DNA of 64,000 nucleotides, taken from positions 7,192,001-7,256,000 of the forward strand of contig NZ_CP082161.1 in the NCBI RefSeq assembly GCF_023101665.1, read 5' to 3'. This stretch comes from Bradyrhizobium sp. 195 (GTDB taxonomy: Bacteria > Pseudomonadota > Alphaproteobacteria > Rhizobiales > Xanthobacteraceae). This document shows, piece after piece, positions 28,614 to 36,529 of the stretch. The first letter of the stretch is position 1. Each line of letters begins with the position of its first letter. The translations under genes were made by a program, and so were the position numbers. The notes below the pieces were generated by a model, which was not told the origin of the DNA, did not search any database, and saw only the letters and a program-made list of their open reading frames with translations.

Positions 28614-28743
28614 TTGTAATCTTCTCAGGCAAAGACGTGGGCACGCTTCGCTTTGTCCACCCTACAAGAGTCTTTCCGGAGCATCGACGGGCGAGATCTC
28701 GTAGGGTGGGCAAAGGCGCGCTCTTCGCGCGCCGTGCCCACGG

Positions 28744-29265
28744 TCACTCTCCGAAATGACCTGGGTTGTCCCGCATATCCCCTCCCCAGTCGAGGGGAAG
28801 GCTGCCCTGCTCAACATAGCGATGGAAGCTGCTGAGCGACCAATCGCGCACACGCGGAACGAGGCCGTGTTTGACGGGATTGAAATGGATGTAATCAACG
28901 TGGCGCTCCAAGTCTCCGTCGTCGCGAATTGTGTGCTCCCAGAAACGCCGTTGCCAGAGGCCCTTCTCGCGTTTCTTCAATTTGCTCATTGGAGGCGGCG
29001 CAGCCTCCAAGCCTCGCGAAAATCCGCCTTTGATGAGATTCCAGCGCGACGAGAAATCAACGTCGCCCTCCGGCAGCGTCCAAATCGCGTGGAGGTGGTC
29101 GGGCAAAATACAGATTGCGACGGTCTCGAATGGGCGGCGTTGCTGGACAGTTCGGTAAATTTGCCTCAGGCGATCGGCTTGTTCGACGAGCAACGTGCTC
29201 GACCGATCTGCGAGCACGACGGTGAAGAAGAACGTGCTGCCGTGTGCGCGCCGATATCGAGACAC
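28744..29265 (-). CDS. REP-associated tyrosine transposase (RAYT)
   Basis: The 173-residue Y1-transposase has the HUH-type metal motif H57-L-H59 in PDHLHAIW, the motif WQRRFWEHTIRD, and the catalytic Tyr125 in HVDYIHFNPVKHG. All catalytic features look intact. RAYTs are thought to excise and insert REP sequences as single strands. It starts at GTG 29265 and is flanked by inverted REP pairs at 28701 and 29289. Three deleted relatives lie just downstream. Confidence 0.93.
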   Translation of the reverse strand: MSRYRRAHGSTFFFTVVLADRSSTLLVEQADRLRQIYRTVQQRRPFETVAICILPDHLHAIWTLPEGDVDFSSRWNLIKGGFSRGLEAAPPPMSKLKKREKGLWQRRFWEHTIRDDGDLERHVDYIHFNPVKHGLVPRVRDWSLSSFHRYVEQGSLPLDWGGDMRDNPGHFGE

Positions 29266-29393
29266 TTGTGATCCCCTCAGGCGAAGCCGTGGGCACGCTT
29301 CGCTTTGCCCACCCTACGATCGCCGGTTGCAGGAGAGACTAGCGAGGTCTTGCAGGGTGGGCAAAGCGAAGCGTGCCCACCAAAAAGTTATTA

Positions 29394-30326
29394 TCAGGCT
29401 TTGCCACCCTTCTTTGTCCGCCGCTTGCACGTGCCCGGCAGCTTGGCCGCGAGAAAATCGCCGAGCGCTTCGACGCGGGCGGGGCGCGGGCCGCCGGGCG
29501 GCGTCACCAGATGCACGGCGCCTTCGGCCTGCTTCCAGTCCTTCAGGATGACTTCGACCTCGCCCGACGAAATCGCTTCACCCACAATGAACTCGGGCAA
29601 TTCGGCGATGCCGAGCCCTGCAATCAGAGCCGGCATCAACGCCTCGCCGTTGTTGACGCGGAGCTGTCCGCCCGGGCGCACGCTGGCCTGCTCGCCGGCC
29701 GAGTTGGTGTAGTGCCAGACGTTGGGCGTGGAGAGATAGGCGTAGCTGAAGCATTTGTGCTCGGCCAAATGCATCGGATGCGTCGGCCGGCCGTGTTGCT
29801 TCAGGTAGGACGGCGCGGCCACGGTGTAGCGCGGCATGGTGAAGAGCTGCCGCGCGATCAGTGAGGAATCCGGCAGGCGCGCGATCCGCACTGCCATGTC
29901 GAAGCCTTCGCCGATCAGATCGACGGTCGCATCGCTCAAATGCAGATCGACCGAGACTTCCGGATAGGCCTCGAAAAACTCCGGCAGCAGCGGCGCCACC
30001 GCCTTGATCCCGAACGTCATGGGGACGGCAAGCCGCACCAGGCCGCGCGGCGCCACCGACTGCGCCAGCGCCTCGTTCTCCGCCGCCTCGCCGTCGGCCA
30101 ACAGGCGCGTAGCGCGGTCGGCGAGCTTGTGGCCGGCATCAGTCAGCGCGAGCCGGCGCGAGGTGCGGTTGAACAGGCGGGCCCCTAGCCGCTCCTCCAG
30201 CCGGGTCACGGCCTTCGAGACCGTCGCCTTGGACATCGCGAGTTCGCTCGCGGCCCCGGCAAACGACCGTAATTCCACGACTTTTGCGAAAACCGCGAGC
30301 GCCTCGAAGTCGGGGAGTTTTGCCAT
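29394..30326 (-). CDS. LysR-family transcriptional regulator
   Basis: The 310-residue protein has an N-terminal winged helix-turn-helix (residues 5-62: FAKVVELRSFAGAASELAMSKATVSKAV) and a LysR effector domain (about 90-295). It ends in a basic tail (CKRRTKKGGKA). It diverges from the SDR-pirin-wrbA genes across 117 bp that contain a GAAACA-N3-TGTTTC dyad, and is probably their regulator. The REP cluster follows its 3' end after 13 bp. Confidence 0.92.
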   Translation of the reverse strand: MAKLPDFEALAVFAKVVELRSFAGAASELAMSKATVSKAVTRLEERLGARLFNRTSRRLALTDAGHKLADRATRLLADGEAAENEALAQSVAPRGLVRLAVPMTFGIKAVAPLLPEFFEAYPEVSVDLHLSDATVDLIGEGFDMAVRIARLPDSSLIARQLFTMPRYTVAAPSYLKQHGRPTHPMHLAEHKCFSYAYLSTPNVWHYTNSAGEQASVRPGGQLRVNNGEALMPALIAGLGIAELPEFIVGEAISSGEVEVILKDWKQAEGAVHLVTPPGGPRPARVEALGDFLAAKLPGTCKRRTKKGGKA

Positions 30327-30353
30327 GGGAACTGGTCCGATCGGAATTTTTAG

Positions 30354-30368
30354 GAAACAATGTGTTTC
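30354..30368. promoter_or_regulatory. Candidate LysR operator
   Basis: GAAACA-ATG-TGTTTC is a perfect dyad in the 117-bp divergent region. A further half-site GTTTC lies at 30373-30377 and an AT-rich TATATA just after it. This fits regulation of both the LysR gene and the SDR operon. Confidence 0.55.
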
Positions 30369-30443
30369 GATAGTTTCTATTTATATACCACAGGCGGAGG
30401 CTTATCCAAGGGTCATCAGAAATTCAGGAAATGGAGAAATCCA

Positions 30444-31196
30444 ATGACCAAGAAGCTCTCAGGCAAGGTTGCCCTCGTCACCGGCGGCTCGCGCGGCATC
30501 GGCGCGGCCTCTGCCCGCGCACTCGCCGACGAAGGCGCAGATGTCGCCATCAGCTATGTCGCCTCGCCGGACAAGGCGGAAGCCGTCGTCGCCGACCTTA
30601 AGGCGAAGGGCGTCAGGGCGCGTGCCTTCAAGGCCGACCAGGCTTCCGCGAAGGACGTCACCCAACTGGTCAACGACGTCGCCAAGGAATTCGGCAAGCT
30701 CGACATTCTCGTCAACAATGCCGGCGTCGCCGCCGGCGGTGCGATCGACGATGCCAATGCCGACACTGAAGCCTTCGCCCGTCAGGACCAGGTCAACGTG
30801 CATGGCGTGATCGCGGCGATCCGTGCCGCTTCGCAATTGATGGGTGAAGGCGGCCGCATCGTCACCGTCGGCTCCATGCTGGCCGACCGCGCCTCGTTCC
30901 CGGGCCTTGCCGACTACGTCGCCACCAAGGCAGCCGTGGTTGGCTACACCAAGGGCGCGGCACGCGACCTCGGCCCGCGCGGCATCACGGTGAACGTGGT
31001 GCAGCCCGGCTCGATCGACACCGACATGAACCCGAAGGATGGCGGCGAGTTCGCCGAGACCCAGCGCAAGCAGCACGCGCTGCAACGCTTCGGGCGCCCC
31101 GAAGAAGTCGCCGCCGGAATCGTCTTCTTGGCAAGCCCGGAAGCCTCCTTCGTGACCGGCACGGTGCTCAACGTCGACGGCGGCTTCGGCGCCTGA
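30444..31196 (+). CDS. Short-chain dehydrogenase/reductase
   Basis: The 250-residue classical SDR has the cofactor motif TGGSRGIG (residues 13-20), NNAG (91-94), and the catalytic Ser144, Tyr158 and Lys162 (YVATK). The ending SFVTGTVLNVDGGFGA is typical of FabG-like reductases. It probably reduces a carbonyl with NAD(P)H. ATG 30444 follows an AATGGAGAAA site. It is the first gene of the cluster with pirin and wrbA, which points to a quinone or electrophile response. Confidence 0.9.
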   Translation: MTKKLSGKVALVTGGSRGIGAASARALADEGADVAISYVASPDKAEAVVADLKAKGVRARAFKADQASAKDVTQLVNDVAKEFGKLDILVNNAGVAAGGAIDDANADTEAFARQDQVNVHGVIAAIRAASQLMGEGGRIVTVGSMLADRASFPGLADYVATKAAVVGYTKGAARDLGPRGITVNVVQPGSIDTDMNPKDGGEFAETQRKQHALQRFGRPEEVAAGIVFLASPEASFVTGTVLNVDGGFGA

Positions 31197-31232
31197 TCCG
31201 AGCCGCCACTCTTCAAGTCAAGGAATACGCAG

Positions 31233-31931
31233 ATGATCGAACTCAGACCTTTCGCAAAGCTCGGCGGCGCCGACCATGGCTGGCTCAAGGCCAAGCATCA
31301 TTTCTCCTTCGCCAGCCACTATGACCCGAACAACATGGGTCACGGCGCCTTGCGGGTGTGGAACGACGACGAGATCGCGCCTAACACCGGCTTTCCCGCC
31401 CATCCCCACGCCAACATGGAAATCATCACCTATGTGCGCGAGGGCGCGATCACCCATCAGGACAGTCTCGGCAACGAGGGCCGCACTGAAGCGGGCGACG
31501 TGCAGGTGATGAGCGCCGGCAGCGGCATCCGCCACTCCGAGTACAATCTCGAGCCGACCAGAACGCGGATATTCCAGATCTGGATCGAGCCGACGGCGCG
31601 CGGGGGACAGCCGACGTGGGGATCCAAGCCGTTCCCGAAGGCGGACCGCTCCGGCAAGCTCGTGACGATCGCGAGCGGGATCGAAGGTGATACCGACGCG
31701 CTGCCGATTCGCGCCGATGCGAGGGTGCTCGCCACCACGCTGAGGGCGGGCGAGAGCGCGGAGTACGCGCCGCAGACGTCGCGGCATCTCTACCTCGTGC
31801 CCGCGGCAGGCGCCGTCGAGATCAACGGCGTCCGCGTCAACGCCCGCGACGGCGCCGCGATCCGCGACGAGGACCGGCTGACGATCACCGCGCTGGAAGA
31901 TTCGGAGATCGTGCTCGTCGACGCAGCGTAG
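31233..31931 (+). CDS. Pirin family bicupin protein
   Basis: The 232-residue protein has the metal ligands His57, His59, His101 and Glu103 in PAHPHANMEI and GSGIRHSEYN. Pirins bind Fe or Ni; bacterial relatives act as quercetinase-like dioxygenases or redox sensors. It follows the SDR gene by 36 bp, probably in the same operon, and is separated from wrbA by a palindromic repeat. Confidence 0.92.
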   Translation: MIELRPFAKLGGADHGWLKAKHHFSFASHYDPNNMGHGALRVWNDDEIAPNTGFPAHPHANMEIITYVREGAITHQDSLGNEGRTEAGDVQVMSAGSGIRHSEYNLEPTRTRIFQIWIEPTARGGQPTWGSKPFPKADRSGKLVTIASGIEGDTDALPIRADARVLATTLRAGESAEYAPQTSRHLYLVPAAGAVEINGVRVNARDGAAIRDEDRLTITALEDSEIVLVDAA

Positions 31932-31941
31932 CAACGCTCTC

Positions 31942-32047
31942 CGTCATGCCAGGCTTGTCCCGGCCACCCACGCCTTCCTGCAAGCAAACAAGAACGTGGA
32001 TGCCCGGGACATCTAGCGCGAAGACGCGCTTCTGGCCGGGCATGACG
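31942..32047. repeat. Palindromic repeat with GTCATGCC/GGCATGAC ends
   Basis: CGTCATGCC at the left and GGGCATGACG at the right form inverted ends. The interior holds GGATGCCCGGGACA and the self-complementary GCGCGAAGACGCGC. It is placed inside the putative pirin-wrbA operon and could modulate downstream expression. Confidence 0.7.
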
Positions 32048-32090
32048 ATCCCAACAACCACCAATCAAGTCATCCCAACGGAGACCCACC

Positions 32091-32690
32091 ATGACCAAAG
32101 TTCTCGTCCTCTATTATTCCGCCTACGGCCATATCGAGGCGATGGCCAACGCCGTCGCCGAGGGCGCACGCGAGACCGGCGCCACCGTCGACATCAAGCG
32201 CGTGCCGGAGCTGGTGCCGGCCGAGGTCGCCAAAGCCTCCTATTACAAGGTTGATCAGGCCGCTCCCATCGCCAAGGTCGAGGACCTCACGAATTACGAC
32301 GCAATCATCGTCGGCACCGGCACCCGCTTCGGCCGCATGGCCTCGCAGATGGCGAACTTCCTCGACCAGGCCGGCGGCCTCTGGGCCAAGGGCGCGCTGC
32401 ACGGCAAGGTTGGCGGCGCCTTCACTTCGACCGCGACCCAGCATGGCGGCCAGGAGACGACGTTGTTCTCGATCATCACCAACCTCCTGCATTTCGGCAT
32501 GGTCGTCGTCGGCATGAACTACGCCTTCGCCGGTCAGATGAAGCTCGACGAAGTCACGGGCGGCGCGCCCTACGGCGCCACCACGATCACCGGCGGCGAC
32601 GGCAGCCGCCAGCCCAGCGCCAACGAGCTCGCCGGCGCGCGCTATCAGGGACGCCAGATCGCGGAAACCGCCAGGAAACTCCATGGCTGA
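32091..32690 (+). CDS. wrbA: NAD(P)H:quinone oxidoreductase WrbA
   Basis: The 199-residue flavodoxin-like protein begins [16 protein letters not shown], with the FMN phosphate loop at residues 9-15. It has the WrbA loop [24 protein letters not shown] and [18 protein letters not shown]. It reduces quinones by two electrons, avoiding semiquinones. It forms a small stress cluster with the SDR and pirin genes and is followed by a hairpin terminator. Confidence 0.96.
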   Translation: MTKVLVLYYSAYGHIEAMANAVAEGARETGATVDIKRVPELVPAEVAKASYYKVDQAAPIAKVEDLTNYDAIIVGTGTRFGRMASQMANFLDQAGGLWAKGALHGKVGGAFTSTATQHGGQETTLFSIITNLLHFGMVVVGMNYAFAGQMKLDEVTGGAPYGATTITGGDGSRQPSANELAGARYQGRQIAETARKLHG

Positions 32691-32713
32691 GCGGCACGGC
32701 TGATGCGATCGCT

Positions 32714-32743
32714 GCATTCCCGTTCGGGAATGCCGCCCCTTTT
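32714..32743 (+). terminator. Putative terminator after wrbA
   Basis: GCATTCCC-gttc-GGGAATGC is a perfect stem of eight pairs, followed by CGCCCCTTTT. The T tract is short and separated by GC, so efficiency is uncertain. Confidence 0.6.
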
Positions 32744-32754
32744 GGCGCGACGGC

Positions 32755-33231
32755 TCAGGCCCGTTCGGTCTTCTTCTTGACGAGCTCGCGACCGATCGGC
32801 CGCACCGGCTCGCTCCGCAGCACCAGCGAGGTCGTGACGGCGCCAAATCCGGCAATGCGATCCACGATCGTCTCGAGGTCCTCAGGAGCGGGAACGAGCA
32901 CTTTGAGCACGAAGCAGTCATCGCCGGTGACGCGATGGACTTCGATGATGTGGGGAATCTCTGCGAACCTCTTGAGGCAGGTCTTGATGTGCTCGTGCGT
33001 GGTCCGCAGGCGCACCAGCGCCATCAGGCCGAGCCCGAGTGCGCGCGGATTGATGCGGGCGCCGTAGCCTTCGATGATCCCGGCTTCCTCGAGCCGTCTG
33101 ACGCGCTCGGACACTGCGGGCTGGGACAACCCTACGGAACGGCCAAGCTCGGACAGCGGCACGCGCGCGTTGACCTGCAGCGCCTCCAGGATCTTCAAGT
33201 CCTTGGCATCGATGCTCCCGAAGCGATCCAA
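32755..33231 (-). CDS. Lrp/AsnC-family transcriptional regulator
   Basis: The 158-residue protein has an N-terminal helix-turn-helix (about residues 20-45: PLSELGRSVGLSQPAVSERVRRLEEAG) and a RAM/AsnC ligand domain. I chose the TTG at 33231 (LDRFGSIDAKDLKIL) because GGAG lies upstream and the length fits the family. The in-frame ATG at 33294 would add 21 unusual basic residues and lacks a site. It diverges from the RBBP9-type hydrolase gene, a likely target. Confidence 0.88.
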   Translation of the reverse strand: MDRFGSIDAKDLKILEALQVNARVPLSELGRSVGLSQPAVSERVRRLEEAGIIEGYGARINPRALGLGLMALVRLRTTHEHIKTCLKRFAEIPHIIEVHRVTGDDCFVLKVLVPAPEDLETIVDRIAGFGAVTTSLVLRSEPVRPIGRELVKKKTERA

Positions 33232-33353
33232 CCGAATTCTCCATTTCACCTTGAGATCATCGGCAAACAGCCGATTGCGCCGATGACTTGCCATGTGATG
33301 CAGGACCGGGATCGGTCACACTGCGGCCTCATCTCAGATATCACGGGACGATC

Positions 33354-33893
33354 ATGCACGACATCATCACATTGCCCGGCCTCGGCGGCTCGGGAGATAC
33401 CCATTGGCAGACGCAATGGGAACGCTCCGAGCCGCGCTTCACGCGCTTTCAGCCGGCGAGCTGGGACAGGCCGGAGCTCGACGACTGGGAGCAATCGCTG
33501 GAGCGAGCGATCGAGCGCTGCCCGAAGCCGCCTGTCCTGGTTGCCCATAGCCTCGCCTGCCTGCTGGTGGCGCATTGGGCCGCTCGCTTCCCAACCGCGA
33601 TTGCCGGCGCATGTCTGGTCGCCGTCCCCGATCCCGACGGTGCCAATTTTCCTGCGGAAGCCGCCGCGTTCAAGCCTGTGCCGGAACGCGCCTTGCGCTT
33701 TCCGTCGCTGATCATCGCGAGCACGAATGATCCCTATGGCGCGATCGAGGTCACGCAGCGACGAGCCCGCAGCTGGCAGTCCGGCCTGGTCGTGCTCGGC
33801 GCACTCGGCCACATCAATGCGTCGAGCGGGCTCGGCGACTGGCCGCAGGGGCGCGCGCTGCTGGACGCTTTTCGTGCGGGCCTTCCAAGATGA
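33354..33893 (+). CDS. RBBP9/YdeN-family serine hydrolase
   Basis: The 179-residue alpha/beta hydrolase has the oxyanion stretch LPGLGGSG, nucleophile Ser66 in VAHSLACLL, Asp126 in ASTNDPY and His153 in LGHIN. Family members are small serine hydrolases of uncertain substrate. ATG 33354 has GGGACG upstream. It diverges from an Lrp/AsnC gene and converges with the acyltransferase gene of the polysaccharide cluster. Confidence 0.88.
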   Translation: MHDIITLPGLGGSGDTHWQTQWERSEPRFTRFQPASWDRPELDDWEQSLERAIERCPKPPVLVAHSLACLLVAHWAARFPTAIAGACLVAVPDPDGANFPAEAAAFKPVPERALRFPSLIIASTNDPYGAIEVTQRRARSWQSGLVVLGALGHINASSGLGDWPQGRALLDAFRAGLPR

Positions 33894-33914
33894 CACGCGC
33901 AAAGCTCGCCCGTG

Positions 33915-35165
33915 TCAGCGTGTCCCCTTGCCCATGGCCCGCGCCGCGAGGGCAGCGAGCCTGGGGTGGCGGCGCAGTCCTTGCGCGGCGTGGTCGCGCC
34001 ATGCGTAGGGCAGACCGCGCCAGGACAGCGCGACGCTGACATCGGTCAGCGGCACCCGCGCGGCGCCGAAGCGCCGCTTGTAATCTTGGTTGCCGATGCT
34101 GAGGTCGAAACGGCGCACGCCCTCTGCATGCAGCGCCGCCAGGGTGCGCTCGGCGACGAGCAGCCCCGGCGAGCAGCTCGACCATGAATCGCCGCCATGG
34201 CTGATGCGCAGAAGGTAATAGGTCGCACCGTGCCTGACGCCGAGCGCGGTGGCGACGATACCCTCGTCGCACACCAGCGCCGAGACAACGGCATAGCCCT
34301 CCGCAATGCCTTGGCGGACCACCTCGCGATAGAATCGCGCATGGCTCTTGTCGTTGAGGACGAAGGGCGAGCCGAGCTTTTGCATGCGCGCCTGCTGCTG
34401 GACGTCCATCACGTCCATCAGTTCATGCGCGCGCGCGACATCCTTGGCGATCTCGAACCGCGCGCCGGCATGACGGCTGAAGACGCGCCAGCAGCGCGGC
34501 ATCTGCATGCGCTTGATCGAAGCCTGATACGCTCGATAGTCGTCGCCCATTAGCACGAGATTGCCGTTGAGCGAGGAGGATCCGATCCGCCCCATCGACA
34601 CCAGCGGGTTCGGCTTGCCGCTGACCTCGACCGGCATCTTCCTTAGGCGCAGCAGATCGAAGCCGTCGGGCAAGGCGCGCAACGCCTCGACCAGCGCCTT
34701 GCCGATCGCATTCGTCGCCACCGCATCCGACGCGGCATCGCGGGCCAGGATCGGCGCGTTGTTGTCGGAGACGCCGAGATCGGCGAATTCGGCGATGCGG
34801 ATGCCGCGCCTGATATGGCTGATCATCGGCACCATCGCGATGTCCTTACCGGTGGCGGCATCGGAGATCACGGCAATCAACGGCGCGACGTCATCGAACG
34901 CCTGGTACCAGGCTCCCAGCCAGCAGCCATGCTGGAAAGCGGTGCGATGCCCGGCATTCAAGCGCGCTGCGGCCTGGCCCCAGTCACGCACGAAATCGAT
35001 CGCGATTCCCGGCGTGCTGGACACAAGACCATCTGGTTGCTCGACGCCGACGAACGACATCGGCGGGGCATACGATTCCTGAGTGTTTCCGGATAGATCA
35101 TGTTTTGTCGCAGACCGGCTTATCGTTAAGCTATTGCCACTGCTGACAGATGCCAAAGCTCTCAT
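33915..35165 (-). CDS. FemAB-like GNAT acyltransferase of the polysaccharide cluster
   Basis: The 416-residue protein resembles the Acetyltransf_6/FemAB-like (CelD/BcsL) family found in exopolysaccharide loci, with C-terminal phrases GIVATALGVRHGATYYLLRI and RRFDLSIGNQDYKRRFG. It may acylate a sugar or lipid carrier. I chose ATG 35165 because it overlaps the upstream gene's stop as ATGA, which suggests coupling; MSFVGVEQ at 35060 is a shorter alternative. It is the last of three co-directional genes 37702-33915. Confidence 0.8.
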   Translation of the reverse strand: MRALASVSSGNSLTISRSATKHDLSGNTQESYAPPMSFVGVEQPDGLVSSTPGIAIDFVRDWGQAAARLNAGHRTAFQHGCWLGAWYQAFDDVAPLIAVISDAATGKDIAMVPMISHIRRGIRIAEFADLGVSDNNAPILARDAASDAVATNAIGKALVEALRALPDGFDLLRLRKMPVEVSGKPNPLVSMGRIGSSSLNGNLVLMGDDYRAYQASIKRMQMPRCWRVFSRHAGARFEIAKDVARAHELMDVMDVQQQARMQKLGSPFVLNDKSHARFYREVVRQGIAEGYAVVSALVCDEGIVATALGVRHGATYYLLRISHGGDSWSSCSPGLLVAERTLAALHAEGVRRFDLSIGNQDYKRRFGAARVPLTDVSVALSWRGLPYAWRDHAAQGLRRHPRLAALAARAMGKGTR

Positions 35166-36526
35166 TGCGCCGGTTCCGTCTCCGCGACGCATTGGAACCT
35201 CGCCAGGAAGTGCAGGCCGGCCACGGCCAGAGCGAACATGAACCAGATCGGATTCTGCCGTTCGAGCAGGAACGTCTCGGTCGCTCCGTAATACAGGCCG
35301 AACAGCCACACAGTCAGGAACAGCTTTGCCAGCGCGCCACTGCGGCTGTGAGCCTGGGCTGACTGGAAATTGCCGAGCGGCGCAAGCACGAAGACTGGGA
35401 TCACGAGCAGCAGCCCCGGCAGGCCGATGGTGACCGCGAGATCGAGATAGCTGTTGTGGCTGTGCGCCGCCGACGTCGCCCATTCAGCGCCCTGGGCGGT
35501 CTGCCGTGCCGTGACGTCGTCCCAGAAAGCCGCATAGCCGTGACCGATGATCGGCTTTTCGGCGAGGGCCGCGAGCGCGAACTCCCAGATGGCGGAACGG
35601 CCCGTGAAGGTGGGATCGAGCGGAAGCAGCCGCGTCATGGCCCCGAGCGCGGGGCTCGAGACACTGCCGACCGTCAGCAGGTTCATCACGATCAGCGGTA
35701 CGAAGCAGATGATCCGCTTTAGCCACAGGCCTGGCGTGACATAGACCAGCGATGCGAGCACGTAGATCGCAAGGCACAGCACCGACGACGTCTTGCCGCC
35801 GGTGAAGATCAGGAAGATGCCGGCGAGCGCCGCGATCGCCGGTCCCATCACGAACGAGCCCACGGCGGACAGATAGATGCCGACATAGACCAGGATCGTC
35901 ATCACGGGTGAGGCGACGTTCTTATGGCCAAAACTGCCACGCCAGTCGCCGGCGAGCTGCGGCTCGGCAATATCGAGCGCGGTGTGGATCGAATATTGCG
36001 GCGCGAGGAAGACGCCGAGATAGCAGAGCGCAAGCAGCACCAACGCGGTGGCACCCAGGCACAAATTGAAGCTGCGTTGCGTCGGCGGCAGCAATGGCAG
36101 CAGGACGGCGAGCGACGTCACGCTTGCGAGAAGCACGAACCGCTGGATCGACACACCGCGGCTCTCGGAAAGGACAATGTTGATCAGCAGCCAGCCCACA
36201 AGACAGAGATGAAGCGGCGTCACCAGGCTCTTCAGCGCCGGCCCATCCGTCGCGGCGACGAACATCACCGCGACCGCAGCCAAGAGTCCCCAGGACACAT
36301 AGGCCAGCGCCATTCGCCCGCCGACGACATTGGTGACATCGGGATTGCTCAGGTCCGGGAAGGGATCGAGCGTCACCAGCACCAGCAGCAGTGACGCGAT
36401 GGCGACGAGACAACGCGCAGCCTGCACGGCATTGAGCTGCGCCAGGCCATCGCGCAGGACACGGCCCAACGATCGGGCCTCGAGCTCAGTGATGTCGGCG
36501 GCGCTGCGGTCCATGCTGCGATCCAT
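35162..36526 (-). CDS. O-antigen ligase/polymerase family membrane protein
   Basis: The 454-residue protein has about 11-12 transmembrane helices and the Wzy_C/O-antigen ligase signature GSFGHKN in a periplasmic loop, plus AEKPIIGHGYAAFW and AHSHNSYLDLAVTIGLPG. Such proteins polymerise repeat units or ligate glycan to an acceptor on the periplasmic face. It lies three bases after the glycosyltransferase gene and overlaps the acyltransferase gene by four. Confidence 0.9.
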   Translation of the reverse strand: MDRSMDRSAADITELEARSLGRVLRDGLAQLNAVQAARCLVAIASLLLVLVTLDPFPDLSNPDVTNVVGGRMALAYVSWGLLAAVAVMFVAATDGPALKSLVTPLHLCLVGWLLINIVLSESRGVSIQRFVLLASVTSLAVLLPLLPPTQRSFNLCLGATALVLLALCYLGVFLAPQYSIHTALDIAEPQLAGDWRGSFGHKNVASPVMTILVYVGIYLSAVGSFVMGPAIAALAGIFLIFTGGKTSSVLCLAIYVLASLVYVTPGLWLKRIICFVPLIVMNLLTVGSVSSPALGAMTRLLPLDPTFTGRSAIWEFALAALAEKPIIGHGYAAFWDDVTARQTAQGAEWATSAAHSHNSYLDLAVTIGLPGLLLVIPVFVLAPLGNFQSAQAHSRSGALAKLFLTVWLFGLYYGATETFLLERQNPIWFMFALAVAGLHFLARFQCVAETEPAQ

Positions 36527-36529
36527 GGC

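Larger units (their letters stand above)
27880..29380. mobile_element. REP/RAYT cluster with three miniature RAYT units
   Basis: REP sequences GTAGGGTGGGCAAAGG and their inverted partners GTGGGCACGCTTCGCTTTG(T/C)CCACCCTAC recur throughout. Right-hand REP copies start at 27936, 28189, 28448 and 28701, giving unit lengths of 253, 259 and 253 bp before the full RAYT gene. The first and third units appear identical. Each short unit contains the fused two ends of a RAYT gene. A terminal REP pair ends at 29380. This is a BIME-like array around its own transposase. Confidence 0.88.

Noticed and set aside
27936..28743. Possible CRISPR-like array because of regular 250-bp spacing
   Set aside because: The repeats are long RAYT-derived units with REP pairs, not short direct repeats with unique spacers; no cas gene is present.
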